Part shown: positions 33,425 through 48,000 of the stretch, piece after piece | Position numbering within the stretch: the stretch's first letter is position 1 | Layout of the letters: the number at the start of each line of letters is the position of its first letter | NCBI GenBank assembly: GCA_036971475.1 | Contig: JBAIZL010000002.1 | Coordinates: forward strand, 128,651,033-128,715,032 | Length of the DNA: 64,000 nt | Reading direction: 5' to 3' | Source of the DNA: Prosapia bicincta | Lineage: Eukaryota; Arthropoda; Insecta; Hemiptera; Cercopidae | Notes under the pieces: generated by a model | The model's input: only the letters and a program-made list of their open reading frames with translations | Told to the model about the DNA's origin: nothing | Database searches by the model: none | Translations under genes and position numbers: made by a program

Positions 33425-33885
33425 AATATTTTTTAAACATGTAAGAATATATTAGTTTATTAACGATTTCCTGCTGGTTTTTGAAATTATAATTTTAAAA
33501 TCCTTTTACTAATAGTGGGTATATATGAAGAATTACAGATTCCTTTCTGATTATTAACTGATTTTAAAACCTTATCAATTACTTTGCTTGGCTAAACAAA
33601 TTATTTTTATTACAAATGCCAAGCATTACGTCACTTATACTTGATATCTAGCCCGAATCATACATGAAAATATGATTAATAGTTACTATCCGAATTACAT
33701 TTTGTAGTTAGTGCATGACTCTAAAACAATTGATTTCAGCTGTTGTCGGGTTCAGCTCGTCAATGCTGCATGAGCTTTTATCCACTACAAATTAACGGAT
33801 GGGAGGCGTACTCGGGATATATTAACTATTCATCACATTTTACATCCGTGAAGAAGAAATACGTATCAACAATATATAAGATGTG

Positions 33886-33897
33886 TATGTATGTGTG

Positions 33898-33934
<37 letters not shown>

Positions 33935-33941
33935 GTGTATG

Positions 33942-33994
<53 letters not shown>

Positions 33995-33995
33995 T

Positions 33996-34054
<59 letters not shown>

Positions 34055-34095
34055 GTGTATATATATATATATATATATATGTGTGTATGTATATG

Positions 34096-34190
<95 letters not shown>

Positions 34191-34191
34191 C
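33886..34191. repeat. Compound TATG/TA/GA microsatellite
   Basis: Mostly a hexamer-like (GTATAT)n tract, then TA runs, a further GTATAT block, more TA, then GA repeats. The overlapping long open frames on both strands consist only of alternating residues such as Tyr-Met, Tyr-Val and Tyr-Thr and are artefacts. Confidence 0.95.
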
Positions 34192-34238
34192 GAGAGAGAG
34201 ATACTACACCCTCCCCCCACACACACACTCATACATAA

Positions 34239-34349
34239 AATACGTTTTCTTGTTTAATTATTTAAAACAACATAGTTTATTCAAATACAAGAATATTTAT
34301 TAATTTATATTCATTAATAAATATTCTTGTATTTGAATAACCTATGTTG

Positions 34350-34355
<6 letters not shown>
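34239..34355. repeat. Head-to-head copies of the ATTCTTGTATTTGAAT repeat
   Basis: The same arrangement as at 1-182: an inverted copy (34239-34300), about 15 bp of spacer, then a direct copy running into TA repeats. The arms are nearly identical over 40 bp. Confidence 0.75.
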
Positions 34356-34397
<42 letters not shown>

Positions 34398-34420
34398 TAT
34401 ACACACATATATATATATTC

Positions 34421-34501
<81 letters not shown>
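34355..34501. repeat. TA microsatellite with CA interruptions
   Basis: TA repeats with a few ACACAC and CATATA interruptions. Confidence 0.95.
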
Positions 34502-34505
<4 letters not shown>

Positions 34506-36024
34506 TTTTAAAAAAAAATTCATATTTCAAAGTCTCAGAAATTATTTCCCTATCTTTTATTTGGAAAGAAGTAAAATAAGGTATTTGAACGTTTTAATGA
34601 TAACTGCGGCATCGGCTGGGTTTTGTTTCCAGTCGTTGATTAAAAATATTTTCTGAACAAATTGAGCTTCTAAGTTTTTATCAAGAATTTATTTTTATAA
34701 CAATAAAAGTTTGTTGTTTCTCTAGATAGGAGTTAATTAAATATTTACATCCATCTAGTAAACTATTTAACTATTTATCTAGATATTGTTTTTCAGATTT
34801 TGGTAATTGACAAACCTATTACTATTTTTGTCAAGATTCTTGATGTATTCACGGGCATTTCCCAAAATATTTTTTATATATATTTCTGTAATATGTTTTT
34901 CGTATTTTTTGTACGTATTATTATTTTAATTTTCGAATATATTTAAATTAATGAAATTGTCTAATTTAATTTTATTTTCTAATTTGTTTTAAAAAATGTT
35001 GTAGTTTCAGTCATATTAAAAAGTCCTATTTTTTGAAAAATTTTTAATTTATAAAAGTTTTCTTATTATTATTTATTTTGCTATTAGCGGTTTAATCTAT
35101 TTCTCTTTCAAATTTCATTGTTATAAAGAATAAAAACACGTACTTTAATTTTTACAAAAAATCAAAAAGTTAGTAAAATATTTAAAAAATTATTAATTAC
35201 AATCAATTTTGTTGAAAATGTCTTGATAATTTATTCTGAACTTCAAACGCGCCTAACAACACTGGCGAAACCCCAAAAGCACATTGGTTCTAAACATTTA
35301 CACCGATAATGCGGGCTAGTTAAGTCCGCCGGCAGATGATTAATCTAATTGCGCGGAAAGCGTCAATAAAATAGAGACAAAACGGTTGACGGGAATTACT
35401 CTAAAAACGTCTCTTAGAAAGTCCCCGGGTAGTCACACTCTCCACTTTTTTCATTTCACTTTCCAACGCCGTGTCATTGACACTGGTTTTGTTTTGCTCG
35501 GTGTAACACTGCCTCTCCCTCCCCCCCTTCTCTAAGACTTCTGCTTCTCACTTTCTCTATAAAACTGGTGTTTGCGAGATGTACAAGATGATATACGGTT
35601 TGATAGAGAAGGAAAGGATTGAGCCGTAGATGAAGGCGTACTGTTTGGTGTTGACAGATGGATATGAACGAGTCGTGTCATCAAGGTCATTTTCCTCAAT
35701 CATGTTTGACCTCTGGTTCACAGAAGTAACTACGTCGTCGCTATCGTTGTCTTTACATTTCTAGTTGGATGAAATGTCTTTTGCTTTTATTCTGCGTTGT
35801 TTCCCTTTCATTTCAGTGTAACTAATTTGACAACACGTTGCAGTTATGATATAAGCGGTCATTCGACTGAATAGAGACGGCCTATCTAACTCATGCCGAC
35901 TCTCTACACTATGAAGTAGACTGCTGGAGTCTGCTTAATATCGCACGAACCCTCTACCCCTTCGAATCCAACTCTAAACTCTGGCTACTTTATCAGAATC
36001 GAAGAGTCTGAAGCAAAGACCCTA
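34502..36024. other. Left flank of the satellite, no gene recognised
   Basis: The first 700 bp are very AT-rich. From about 35230 composition becomes balanced. CTATAAAA at about 35558 resembles a TATA box, but no following open frame supports a gene. No repeat unit of the satellite is visible before about 36025. Confidence 0.5.
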
Positions 36025-39000
36025 ATACCAGTATGTAAGTGCTCAAGGGCCTTACTTTAAGGCCTATACTGGCCACCGACCCGCCACTGGGACGAGGAGA
36101 GTATCCAAGCTGCTTGCGTCATTAGGTTAAAGGGACGTGATGCCAAGTACCGTGTAACCTGTATGTAATAGTTTAAGAGCATTAATTTAAGGCCTAAACT
36201 GTCTACCGGCCCGCCACTGGGCCGAGGAGAGTATCCAACCAGCTTGCGTCATTAGGTTAAAGGGACGTGATGCCAAGTACCGTGTAACCAGTATGTAAGA
36301 GTTTAAGAGCATTAATTTAAGGCCTAAACTGTCTACCGGCCCACCACTGGGCCGAGGAGAGTATCCAACCAGCTTGCGTCATTAGGTTAAAGGGACGTGA
36401 TGCCAAGTACCGTGTAACCAGTATGTAAGAGTTTAAGAGCATTAATTTAAGGCCTAAACTGTCTACCGGCCCGCCACTGGGACGAGGAGAGTATCCAAGC
36501 TGATTGCGTCATTAGGATAAAGGGACGTGATGCCAAGTACCGTGTAACCAGTATGTAAGAGTTTAAGAGCATTAATTTAAGGCCTAAACTGTCTACCGGC
36601 CCGCCACTGGGACGAGGAGAGTATCCAACCAGCTTGCGTCATTAGGTTAAAGGGACGTGATGCCAAGTACCGTGTAACCAGTATGTAAGAGTTTAAGAGC
36701 ATTAATTTAAGGCCTAAACTGTCTACCGGCCCGCCACTGAGCCGAGGAGAGTATCCAACCAGCTTGCGTCATTAGGTTAAAGGGACGTGATGCCAAGTAC
36801 CGTGTAACCAGTATGTAAGAGTTTTAGAGCATTAATTTAAGGCCTAAACTGTCTACCGGCCCGCCACTGGGCCGAGGAGAGTATCCAACCAGCTTGCGTC
36901 ATTAGGTTAAAGGGACGTGATGCCAAGTACCGTGTAACCAGTATGTAAGAGTTTAAGAGCATTAATTTAAGGCCTAAACTGTCTACCGGCCCGCCACTGG
37001 GACGAGGAGAGTATCCAACCAGCTTGCGTCATTAGGTTAAAGGGACGTGATGCCAAGTACCGTGTAACCAGTATGTAAGAGTTTAAGAGCATTAATTTAA
37101 GGCCTAAACTGTCTACGGCCCGCCACTGGGACGAGGAGAGTATCCAAGCTGATTGCGTCATTAGGATAAAGGGACGTGATGCCAAGTACCATGTAACCTG
37201 TATGTAAGAGTTTAAGAGCATTAATTTAAGGCCTAAACTGTCTACCGGCTCGCCACTGGGCCGAGGAGAGTATCCAACCAGATTGCGTCATTAGGTTAAA
37301 GGGACGTGATGCCAAGTACCGTGTAACCTGTATTTAAGAGTTTAAGAGCATTAATTTAAGGCCTAAACTGTCTTCCGGCCCGCCAATGGGTCGAGGAGAG
37401 TATCCAACCAGCTTGCGTCATTAGGATAAAGGGACGTGATGCCAAGTACCGTGTAACCAGTATGTAAGAGTTCAAGAGCATTAATTTAAGGCCTAAACTG
37501 TCTACCGGCCCGCCACTGAGCCGAGGAGAGTATCCAACCAGCTTGCGTCATTAGGTTAAAGGGACGTGATGCCAAGTACCGTGTAACCAGTATGTAAGAG
37601 TTCAAGAGCATTAATTTAAGGCCTAAACTGTCTACCGGCCCGCCACTGGGCCGAGGAGAGTATCCAACCAGCTTGCGTCATTAGGTTAAAGGGACGTGAT
37701 GCCAAGTACCGTGTAACCTGTATTTAAGAGTTTAAGAGCATTAATTTAAGGCCTAAACTGTCTTCCGGCCCGCCAATGGGCCGAGAAGAGTATCCAACCA
37801 GCTTGCGTCATTAGGATAAAGGGACGTGATGCCAAGTACCGTGTAACCAGTATGTAAGAGTTCAAGAGCATTAATTTAAGGCCTAAACTGTCTACCGGCC
37901 CGCCACTGGGCCGAGGAGAGTATCCAACCAGCTTGCGTCATTAGGATAAAGGGACGTGATGCCAAGTACCGTGTAACCTGTATGTAAGAGTTCAAGAGCA
38001 TTAATTTAAGGTCTAAACTGTCTACCGGCCCGCCACTGAGCCGAGGAGAGTATCCAACCAGCTTGCGTCATTAGGATAAAGGGACGTGATGCCAAGTACC
38101 GTGTAACCTGTATGTAAGAGTTTAAGAGCATTAATTTAAGGCCTAAACTGTCTACCGGCCTGCCACTGGGTCGAGGAGAGTATCCAACCAGCTTGCGTCA
38201 TTAGGATAAAGGGACGTGATGCCAAGTACCGTGTAACCTGTATGTAAGAGTTTAAGAGCATTAATTTAAGGCCTAAACTGTCTACCGGCCCGCCACTGAG
38301 CCGAGGAGAGTATCCAACCAGCTTGCGTCATTAGGATAAAGGGACGTGATGCCAAGTACCGTGTAACCAGTATGTAAGAGTTTAAGAGCATTAATTTAAG
38401 GCCTAAACTGTCTACCGGCCCGCCACTGGGACGAGGAGAGTATCCAAGCTGCTTGCGTCATTAGGATAAAGGGACGTGATGCCAAGTACCGTGTAACCTG
38501 TATGTAAGAGTTCAAGAGCATTAATTTAAGGCCTAAACTGTCTACCGGCCCGCCACTGGGCCGAGGAGAGTATCCAACCAGCTTGCGTCATTAGGATAAA
38601 GGGACGTGATGCCAAGTACCGTGTAACCTGTATGTAAGAGTTTAAGAGCATTAATTTAAGGCCTAAAGTGTCTACCGGCCCGCCACTGGGCCGAGGAGAG
38701 TATCCAACCAGCTTGCGTCATTAGGATAAAGGGACGTGATGCCAAGTACCGTGTAACCTGTATGTAAGAGTTCAAGAGCATTAATTTAAGGCCTAAACTG
38801 TCTACCGGCCCGCCACTGGGCCGAGAAGAGTATCCAACCAGATTGCGTCATTAGGATAAAGGGACGTCTTGCCAAGTACCGTGTAACCTGTACGTAAGAG
38901 TTTAAGAGCATTAATTTAAGGCCTATACTGTCTACCGGCCCGCCACTGGGCCGAGGAGAGTATAAAAGCTGCTTGCGTCATTAGGATAAAGGGACGTGAT

Positions 39001-42000
39001 GCCAAGTACCGTGTAACCTGTATGTAAGAGTTTAAGAGCATTAATTTAAGGCCTAAACTGTCTACCGGCCCGCCACTGGGCCGAGGAGAGTATCCAAGCT
39101 GCTTGCGTCAATAGGATAAAGGGACGTGATGCCAAGTACCGTGTAACCTGTATGTAAGAGTTTAAGAGCATTAATTTAAGGCCTAAACTGTCTACCGGCC
39201 CGCCACTGGGCCGAGGAGAGTATCCAACCAGCTTGCGTCATTAGGATAAAGGGACGTGATGCCAAGTACCGTGTAACCTGTATGTAAGAGTTTAAGAGCA
39301 TTAATTTAAGGCCTAAACTGTCTACCGGCCCGCCACTGGGACGAGGAGAGTATCCAAGCTGCTTGCGTCATTAGGATAAAGGGACGTGATGCCAAAAACC
39401 GTGTAACCTGTATGTAAGAGTTTAAGAGCATTAATTTAAGGCCTAAACTGTCTACCGGCCCGCCACTGGGACGAGGAGAGTATCCAAGCTGCTTGCGTCA
39501 TTAGGATAAAGGGACGTGATGCCAAGTACCGTGTAACCTGTATGTAAGAGTTCAAGAGCATTAATTTAAGGCCTAAACTGTCTACCGGCCCGCCACTGGG
39601 CCGAGGAGAGTATCCAACCAGATTGCGTCATTAGGATAAAGGAACGTCTTGCCAAGTACCGTGCAACCTGTACGTAAGAGTTCAAGAGCATTAATTTAAG
39701 GCCTAAACTGTTTACCGGCCCGCCACTGGGACGAGGAGAGTATCCAACCAGCTTGCGTCATTAGGATAAAGGGACGTCTTGCCAAGTACCGTGTAACCTG
39801 TACGTAAGAGTTTAAGAGCATTAATTTAAGGCCTATACTGTCTACCGGCCCGCCACTGGGCCGAGGAGAGTATCCAAGCTGCTTGCGTCTTTAGGATAAA
39901 GGGACGTGATGCCAAGTACCGTGTAACCTGTATGTAAGAGTTTAAGAGCATTAATTTAAGGCCTAAACTGTCTACCGGCCCGCCACTGGGCCGAGGAGAG
40001 TATCCAAGCTGCTTGCGTCATTAGGATAAAGGGACGTGATGCCAAGTACCGTGTAACCTGTATGTAAGAGTTTTAGAGCATTAATTTAAGGCCTAAACTG
40101 TCTACCGGCCCGTCACTGGGCCGAGGAGAGTATCCAACCAGATTGCGTCATTAGGTTAAAGGGACGTGATGCCAAGTACCGTGTAACCAGTATGTAAGAG
40201 TTTAAGAGCATTAATTTAAGGCCTAAACTGTCTACCGGCCCGCCACTGGGCCGAGGAGAGTATCCAAGCTGCTTGCGTCATTAGGATAAAGGGACGTGAT
40301 GCCAAGTACCGTGTAACCTGTATGTAAGAGTTTAAGAGCATTAATTTAAGGCCTAAACTGTCTACCGGCCCGCCACTGGGACGAGGAGAGTATCCAACCA
40401 GATTGCGTCATTAGGTTAAAGGGACGTGATGCCAAGTACCGTGTAACCTGTATGTAAGAGTTTAAGAGCATTAATTTAAGGCCTAAACTGTCTACCGGCC
40501 CGCCACTGGGCCGAGGAGAGTATCCAAGCTGCTTGCGTCATTAGGATAAAGGGACGTGATGCCAAGTACCGTGTAACCTGTATGTAAGAGTTTAAGAGCA
40601 TTAATTTAAGGCCTAAACTGTCTACCGGCCCGCCACTGGGCCGAGGAGAGTATCCAACCAGATTGCGTCATTAGGTTAAAGGGACGTGATGCCAAGTACC
40701 GTGTAACCAGTATGTAAGAGTTTAAGAGCATTAATTTAAGGCCTAAAGTGTCTACCGGCCCGCCACTGGGCCGAGGAGAGTATCCAAGTTGCTTGCGTCA
40801 TTAGGATAAAGGGACGTGATGCCAAGTACCGTGTAACCTGTATGTAAGATTTTAAGAGCATTAATTTAAGGCCTAAACTGTCTACCGGCCCGCCACTGGG
40901 CCGAGGAGAGTATCCAAGCTGCTTGCGTCATTAGGATAAAGGGACGTGATGCCAAGTACCGTGTAACCAGTATTTAAGAGTTTAAGAGCATTAATTTAAG
41001 GCCTAAACTGTCTTCCGGCCCGCCAATGGGCCGAGAAGAGTATCCAACCAGCTTGCGTCATTAGGATAAAGGGACGTGATGCCAAGTACCGTGTAACCAG
41101 TATGTAAGAGTTCAAGAGCATTAATTTAAGGCCTAAACTGTCTACCGGCCCGCCACTGGGCCGAGGAGAGTATCCAACCAGCTTGCGTCATTAGGATAAA
41201 GGGACGTGATGCCAAGTACCGTGTAACCTGTATGTAAGAGTTTAAGAGCATTAATTTAAGGCCTAAACTGTCTACCGAACCGCCACTGAGCCGAGGAGAG
41301 TATCCAACCAGCTTGCGTCATTAGGATAAAGGGACGTGATGCCAAGTACCGTGTAACCAGTATGTAAGAGTTTAAGAGCATTAATTTAAGGCCTAAACTG
41401 TCTACCGGCCCGCCACTGGGCCGAGGAGAGTATCCAAGCTGCTTGCGTCATTAGGATAAAGGGACGTGATGCCAAGTACCGTGTAACCTGTATGTAAGAG
41501 TTCAAGAGCATTAATTTAAGGCCTAAACTGTCTACCGGCCCGCCACTGGGCCGAGGAGAGTATCCAACCAGCTTGCGTCATTAGGATAAAGGGACGTGAT
41601 GCCAAGTACCGTGTAACCTGTATGTAAGAGTTCAAGAGCATTAATTTAAGGCCTAAACTGTCTACCGGCCCGCCACTGGGCCGAGGAGAGTATCCAACCA
41701 GCTTGCGTCATTAGGATAAAGGGACGTGATGCCAAGTACCGTGTAACCTGTATGTAAGAGTTCAAGAGCATTAATTTCAGGCCTAAACTGTCTACCGGCC
41801 CGCCACTGGGCCGAGGAGAGTATCCAACCAGATTGCGTCATTAGGATAAAGGGACGTCTTGCCAAGTACCGTGTAACCTGTACGTAAGAGTTTAAGAGCA
41901 TTAATTTAAGGCCTATACTGTCTACCGGCCCGCCACTGGGCCGAGGAGAGTATAAAAGCTGCTTGCGTCATTAGGATAAAGGGACGTGATGCCAAGTACC

Positions 42001-45000
42001 GTGTAACCTGTATGTAAGAGTTTAAGAGCATTAATTTAAGGCCTAAACTGTCTACCGGCCCGCCACTGGGCCGAGGAGAGTATCCAAACTGCTTGCGTCA
42101 TTAGGATAAAGGGACGTGATGCCAAGTACCGTGTAACCTGTATGTAAGAGTTTAAGAGCATTAATTTAAGGCCTAAACTGTCTACCGGCCCGCCACTGGG
42201 CCGAGGAGAGTATCCAACCAGCTTGCGTCATTAGGATAAAGGGACGTGATGCCAAGTACCGTGTAACCTGTATGTAAGAGTTTAAGAGCAATAATTTAAG
42301 GCCTAAACTGTCTACCGGCCCGCCACTGGGACGAGGAGAGTATCCAAGCTGCTTGCGTCATTAGGATAAAGGGACGTGATGCCAAGTACCGTGTAACCTG
42401 TATGTAAGAGTTTAAGAGCATTAATTTAAGGCCTAAACTGTCTACCGGCCCGCCACTGGGCCGAGGAGAGTATCCAACCAGATTGCGTCATTAGGTTAAA
42501 GGGACGTGATGCCAAGTACCGTGTAACCAGTATGTAAGAGTTTAAGAGCATTAATTTAAGGCCTAAACTGTCTACCGGCCCGCCACTGGGCCGAGGAGAG
42601 TATCCAACCAGATTGCGTCATTAGGATAAAGGGACGTCTTGCCAAGTACCGTGTAACCTGTACGTAAGAGTTCAAGAGCATTAATTTAAGGCCTAAACTG
42701 TCTACCGGCCCGCCACTGGGACGAGGAGAGTATCCAACCAGCTTGCGTCATTAGGATAAAGGGACGTCTTGCCAAGTACCGTGTAACCTGTACGTAAGAG
42801 TTTAAGAGCATTAATTTAAGGCCTATACTGTCTACCGGCCCGCCACTGGGCCGAAGAGAGTATCCAAGCTGCTTGCGTCATTAGGATAAAGGGACGTGAT
42901 GCCAAGTACCGTGTAACCTGTATGTAAGAGTTTAAGAGCATTAATTTAAGGCCTAAACTGTCTACCGGCCCGCCACTGGGCCGAGGAGAGTATCCAAGCT
43001 GCTTGCGTCATTAGGATAAAGGGACGTGATGCCAAGTACCGTGTAACCTGTATGTAAGAGTTTTAGAGCATTAATTTAAGGCCTAAACTGTCTACCGGCC
43101 CGCCACTGGGCCGAGGAGAGTATCCAACCAGATTGCGTCATTAGGTTAAAGGGACGTGATGCCAAGTACCGTGTAACCAGTATGTAAGAGTTTAAGAGCA
43201 TTAATTTAAGGCCTAAACTGTCTACCGGCCCGCCACTGGGCCGAGGAGAGTATCCAAGCTGCTTGCGTCATTAGGATAAAGGGACGTGATGCCAAGTACC
43301 GTGTAACCTGTATGTAAGAGTTTAAGAGCATTAATTTAAGGCCTAAACTGTCTACCGGCCCGCCACTGGGACGAGGAGAGTATCCAACCAGATTGCGTCA
43401 TTAGGTTAAAGGGACGTGATGCCAAGTACCGTGTAACCTGTATGTAAGAGTTTAAGAGCATTAATTTAAGGCCTAAACTGTCTACCGGCCCGCCACTGGG
43501 CCGAGGAGAGTATCCAAGCTGCTTGCGTCATTAGGATAAAGGGACGTGATGCCAAGTACCGTGTAACCTGTATGTAAGAGTTTAAGAGCATTAATTTAAG
43601 GCCTAAACTGTCTACCGGCCCGCCACTGGGCCGAGGAGAGTATCCAAGCTGCTTGCGTCATTAGGATAAAGGGACGTGATGCCAAGTACCGTGTAACCTG
43701 TATGTAAGAGTTTAAGAGCATTAATTTAAGGCCTAAACTGTCTACCGGCCCGCCACTGGGCCGAGGAGAGTATCCAACCAGATTGCGTCATTAGGTTAAA
43801 GGGACGTGATGCCAAGTACCGTGTAACCAGTATGTAAGAGTTTAAGAGCATTAATTTAAGGCCTAAACTGTCTACCGGCCCGCCACTGGGCCGAGGAGAG
43901 TATCCAACCAGATTGCGTCATTAGGATAAAGGAACGTCTTGCCAAGTACCGTGCAACCTGTACGTAAGAGTTCAAGAGCATTAATTTAAGGCCTAAACTG
44001 TTTACCGGCCCGCCACTGGGACGAGGAGAGTATCCAACCAGCTTGCGTCATTAGGATAAAGGGACGTCTTGCCAAGTACCGTGTAACCTGTACGTAAGAG
44101 TTTAAGAGCATTAATTTAAGGCCTATACTGTCTACCGGCCCGCCACTGGGCCGAGGAGAGTATCCAAGCTGCTTGCGTCTTTAGGATAAAGGGACGTGAT
44201 GCCAAGTACCGTGTAACCTGTATGTAAGAGTTTAAGAGCATTAATTTAAGGCCTAAACTGTCTACCGGCCCGCCACTGGGCCGAGGAGAGTATCCAAGCT
44301 GCTTGCGTCATTAGGATAAAGGGACGTGATGCCAAGTACCGTGTAACCTGTATGTAAGAGTTTAAGAGCATTAATTTAAGGCCTAAACTGTCTACCGGCC
44401 CGCCACTGGGCCGAGGAGAGTATCCAACCAGATTGCGTCATTAGGTTAAAGGGACGTGATGCCATGTACCGTGTAACCAGTATGTAAGAGTTTAAGAGCA
44501 TTAATTTAAGGCCTAAAGTGTCTACCGGCCCGCCACTGGGCCGAGGAGAGTATCCAAGCTGCTTGCGTCATTAGGATAAAGGGACGTGATGCCAAGTACC
44601 GTGTAACCTGTATGTAAGATTTTAAGAGCATTAATTTAAGGCCTAAACTGTCTACCGGCCCGCCACTGGGCCGAGGAGAGTATCCAAGCTGCTTGCGTCA
44701 TTAGGATAAAGGGACGTGATGCCAAGTACCGTGTAACCAGTATTTAAGAGTTTAAGAGCATTAATTTAAGGCCTAAACTGTCTTCCGGCCCGCCAATGGG
44801 CCGAGAAGAGTATCCAACCAGCTTGCGTCATTAGGATAAAGGGACGTGATGCCAAGTACCGTGTAACCAGTATGTAAGAGTTCAAGAGCATTAATTTAAG
44901 GCCTAAACTGTCTACCGGCCCGCCACTGGGCCGAGGAGAGTATCCAACCAGCTTGCGTCATTAGGATAAAGGGACGTGATGCCAAGTACCGTGTAACCTG

Positions 45001-48000
45001 TATGTAAGAGTTTAAGAGCATTAATTTAAGGCCTAAACTGTCTACCGAACCGCCACTGAGCCGAGGAGAGTATCCAACCAGCTTGCGTCATTAGGATAAA
45101 GGGACGTGATGCCAAGTACCGTGTAACCAGTATGTAAGAGTTTAAGAGCATTAATTTAAGGCCTAAACTGTCTACCGGCCCGCCACTGGGCCGAGGAGAG
45201 TATCCAAGCTGCTTGCGTCATTAGGATAAAGGGACGTGATGCCAAGTACCGTGTAACCTGTATGTAAGAGTTCAAGAGCATTAATTTAAGGCCTAAACTG
45301 TCTACCGGCCCGCCACTGGGCCGAGGAGAGTATCCAACCAGCTTGCGTCATTAGGATAAAGGGACGTGATGCCAAGTACCGTGTAACCTGTATGTAAGAG
45401 TTCAAGAGCATTAATTTAAGGCCTAAACTGTCTACCGGCCCGCCACTGGGCCGAGGAGAGTATCCAACCAGCTTGCGTCATTAGGATAAAGGGACGTGAT
45501 GCCAAGTACCGTGTAACCTGTATGTAAGAGTTCAAGAGCATTAATTTCAGGCCTAAACTGTCTACCGGCCCGCCACTGGGCCGAGGAGAGTATCCAACCA
45601 GATTGCGTCATTAGGATAAAGGGACGTCTTGCCAAGTACCGTGTAACCTGTACGTAAGAGTTTAAGAGCATTAATTTAAGGCCTATACTGTCTACCGGCC
45701 CGCCACTGGGCCGAGGAGAGTATAAAAGCTGCTTGCGTCATTAGGATAAAGGGACGTGATGCCAAGTACCGTGTAACCTGTATGTAAGAGTTTAAGAGCA
45801 TTAATTTAAGGCCTAAACTGTCTACCGGCCCGCCACTGGGCCGAGGAGAGTATCCAAACTGCTTGCGTCATTAGGATAAAGGGACGTGATGCCAAGTACC
45901 GTGTAACCTGTATGTAAGAGTTTAAGAGCATTAATTTAAGGCCTAAACTGTCTACCGGCCCGCCACTGGGCCGAGGAGAGTATCCAACCAGCTTGCGTCA
46001 TTAGGATAAAGGGACGTGATGCCAAGTACCGTGTAACCTGTATGTAAGAGTTTAAGAGCAATAATTTAAGGCCTAAACTGTCTACCGGCCCGCCACTGGG
46101 ACGAGGAGAGTATCCAAGCTGCTTGCGTCATTAGGATAAAGGGACGTGATGCCAAGTACCGTGTAACCTGTATGTAAGAGTTTAAGAGCATTAATTTAAG
46201 GCCTAAACTGTCTACCGGCCCGCCACTGGGCCGAGGAGAGTATCCAACCAGATTGCGTCATTAGGTTAAAGGGACGTGATGCCAAGTACCGTGTAACCAG
46301 TATGTAAGAGTTTAAGAGCATTAATTTAAGGCCTAAACTGTCTACCGGCCCGCCACTGGGCCGAGGAGAGTATCCAACCAGATTGCGTCATTAGGATAAA
46401 GGGACGTCTTGCCAAGTACCGTGTAACCTGTACGTAAGAGTTCAAGAGCATTAATTTAAGGCCTAAACTGTCTACCGGCCCGCCACTGGGACGAGGAGAG
46501 TATCCAACCAGCTTGCGTCATTAGGATAAAGGGACGTCTTGCCAAGTACCGTGTAACCTGTACGTAAGAGTTTAAGAGCATTAATGTAAGGCCTATACTG
46601 TCTACCGGCCCGCCACTGGGCCGAAGAGAGTATCCAAGCTGCTTGCGTCATTAGGATAAAGGGACGTGATGCCAAGTACCGTGTAACCTGTATGTAAGAG
46701 TTTAAGAGCATTAATTTAAGGCCTAAACTGTCTACCGGCCCGCCACTGGGCCGAGGAGAGTATCCAAGCTGCTTGCGTCATTAGGATAAAGGGACGTGAT
46801 GCCAAGTACCGTGTAACCTGTATGTAAGAGTTTTAGAGCATTAATTTAAGGCCTAAACTGTCTACCGGCCCGCCACTGGGCCGAGGAGAGTATCCAACCA
46901 GATTGCGTCATTAGGTTAAAGGGACGTGATGCCAAGTACCGTGTAACCAGTATGTAAGAGTTTAAGAGCATTAATTTAAGGCCTAAACTGTCTACCGGCC
47001 CGCCACTGGGCCGAGGAGAGTATCCAAGCTGCTTGCGTCATTAGGATAAAGGGACGTGATGCCAAGTACCGTGTAACCTGTATGTAAGAGTTTAAGAGCA
47101 TTAATTTAAGGCCTAAACTGTCTACCGGCCCGCCACTGGGACGAGGAGAGTATCCAACCAGATTGCGTCATTAGGTTAAAGGGACGTGATGCCAAGTACC
47201 GCGTAACCTGTATGTAAGAGTTTAAGAGCATTAATTTAAGGCCTAAACTGTCTACCGGCCCGCCACTGGGCCGAGGAGAGTATCCAAGCTGCTTGCGTCA
47301 TTAGGATAAAGGGACGTGATGCCAAGTACCGTGTAACCTGTATGTAAGAGTTTAAGAGCATTAATTTAAGGCCTAAACTGTCTACCGGCCCGCCACTGGG
47401 CCGAGGAGAGTATCCAACCAGATTGCGTCATTAGGTTAAAGGGACGTGATGCCAAGTACCGTGTAACCAGTATGTAAGAGTTTAAGAGCATTAATTTAAG
47501 GCCTAAACTGTCTACCGGCCCGCCACTGGGCCGAGGAGAGTATCCAAGCTGCTTGCGTCATTAGGATAAAGGGACGTGATGCCAAGTACCGTGTAACCTG
47601 TATGTAAGAGTTTAAGAGCATTAATTTAAGGCCTAAACTGTCTACCGGCCCGCCACTGGGCCGAGGAGAGTATCCAAGCTGCTTGCGTCATTAGGATAAA
47701 GGGACGTGATGCCAAGTACCGTGTAACCTGTATGTAAGAGTTTAAGAGCATTAATTTAAGGCCTAAACTGTCTACCGGCCCGCCACTGGGCCGAGGAGAG
47801 TATCCAACCAGATTGCGTCATTAGGTTAAAGGGACGTGATGCCAAGTACCGTGTAACCAGTATGTAAGAGTTTAAGAGCATTAATTTAAGGCCTAAACTG
47901 TCTACCGTCCCGCCACTGGGCCGAGGAGAGTATCCAACCAGCTTGCGTCATTAGGATAAAGGGACGTGATGCCAAGTACCGTGTAACCAGTCTGTAAGAG

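Noticed and set aside
33743..34303. Long frames on both strands rich in Tyr, Met, Val, Thr and Ile
   Set aside because: They are produced by the compound TATG/TA/GA microsatellite; all frames are open because the repeat lacks stops.
35558..35565. CTATAAAA as a host gene promoter before the satellite
   Set aside because: No open frame, splice signals or transcript-like structure follows; an AT-rich octamer is expected by chance.
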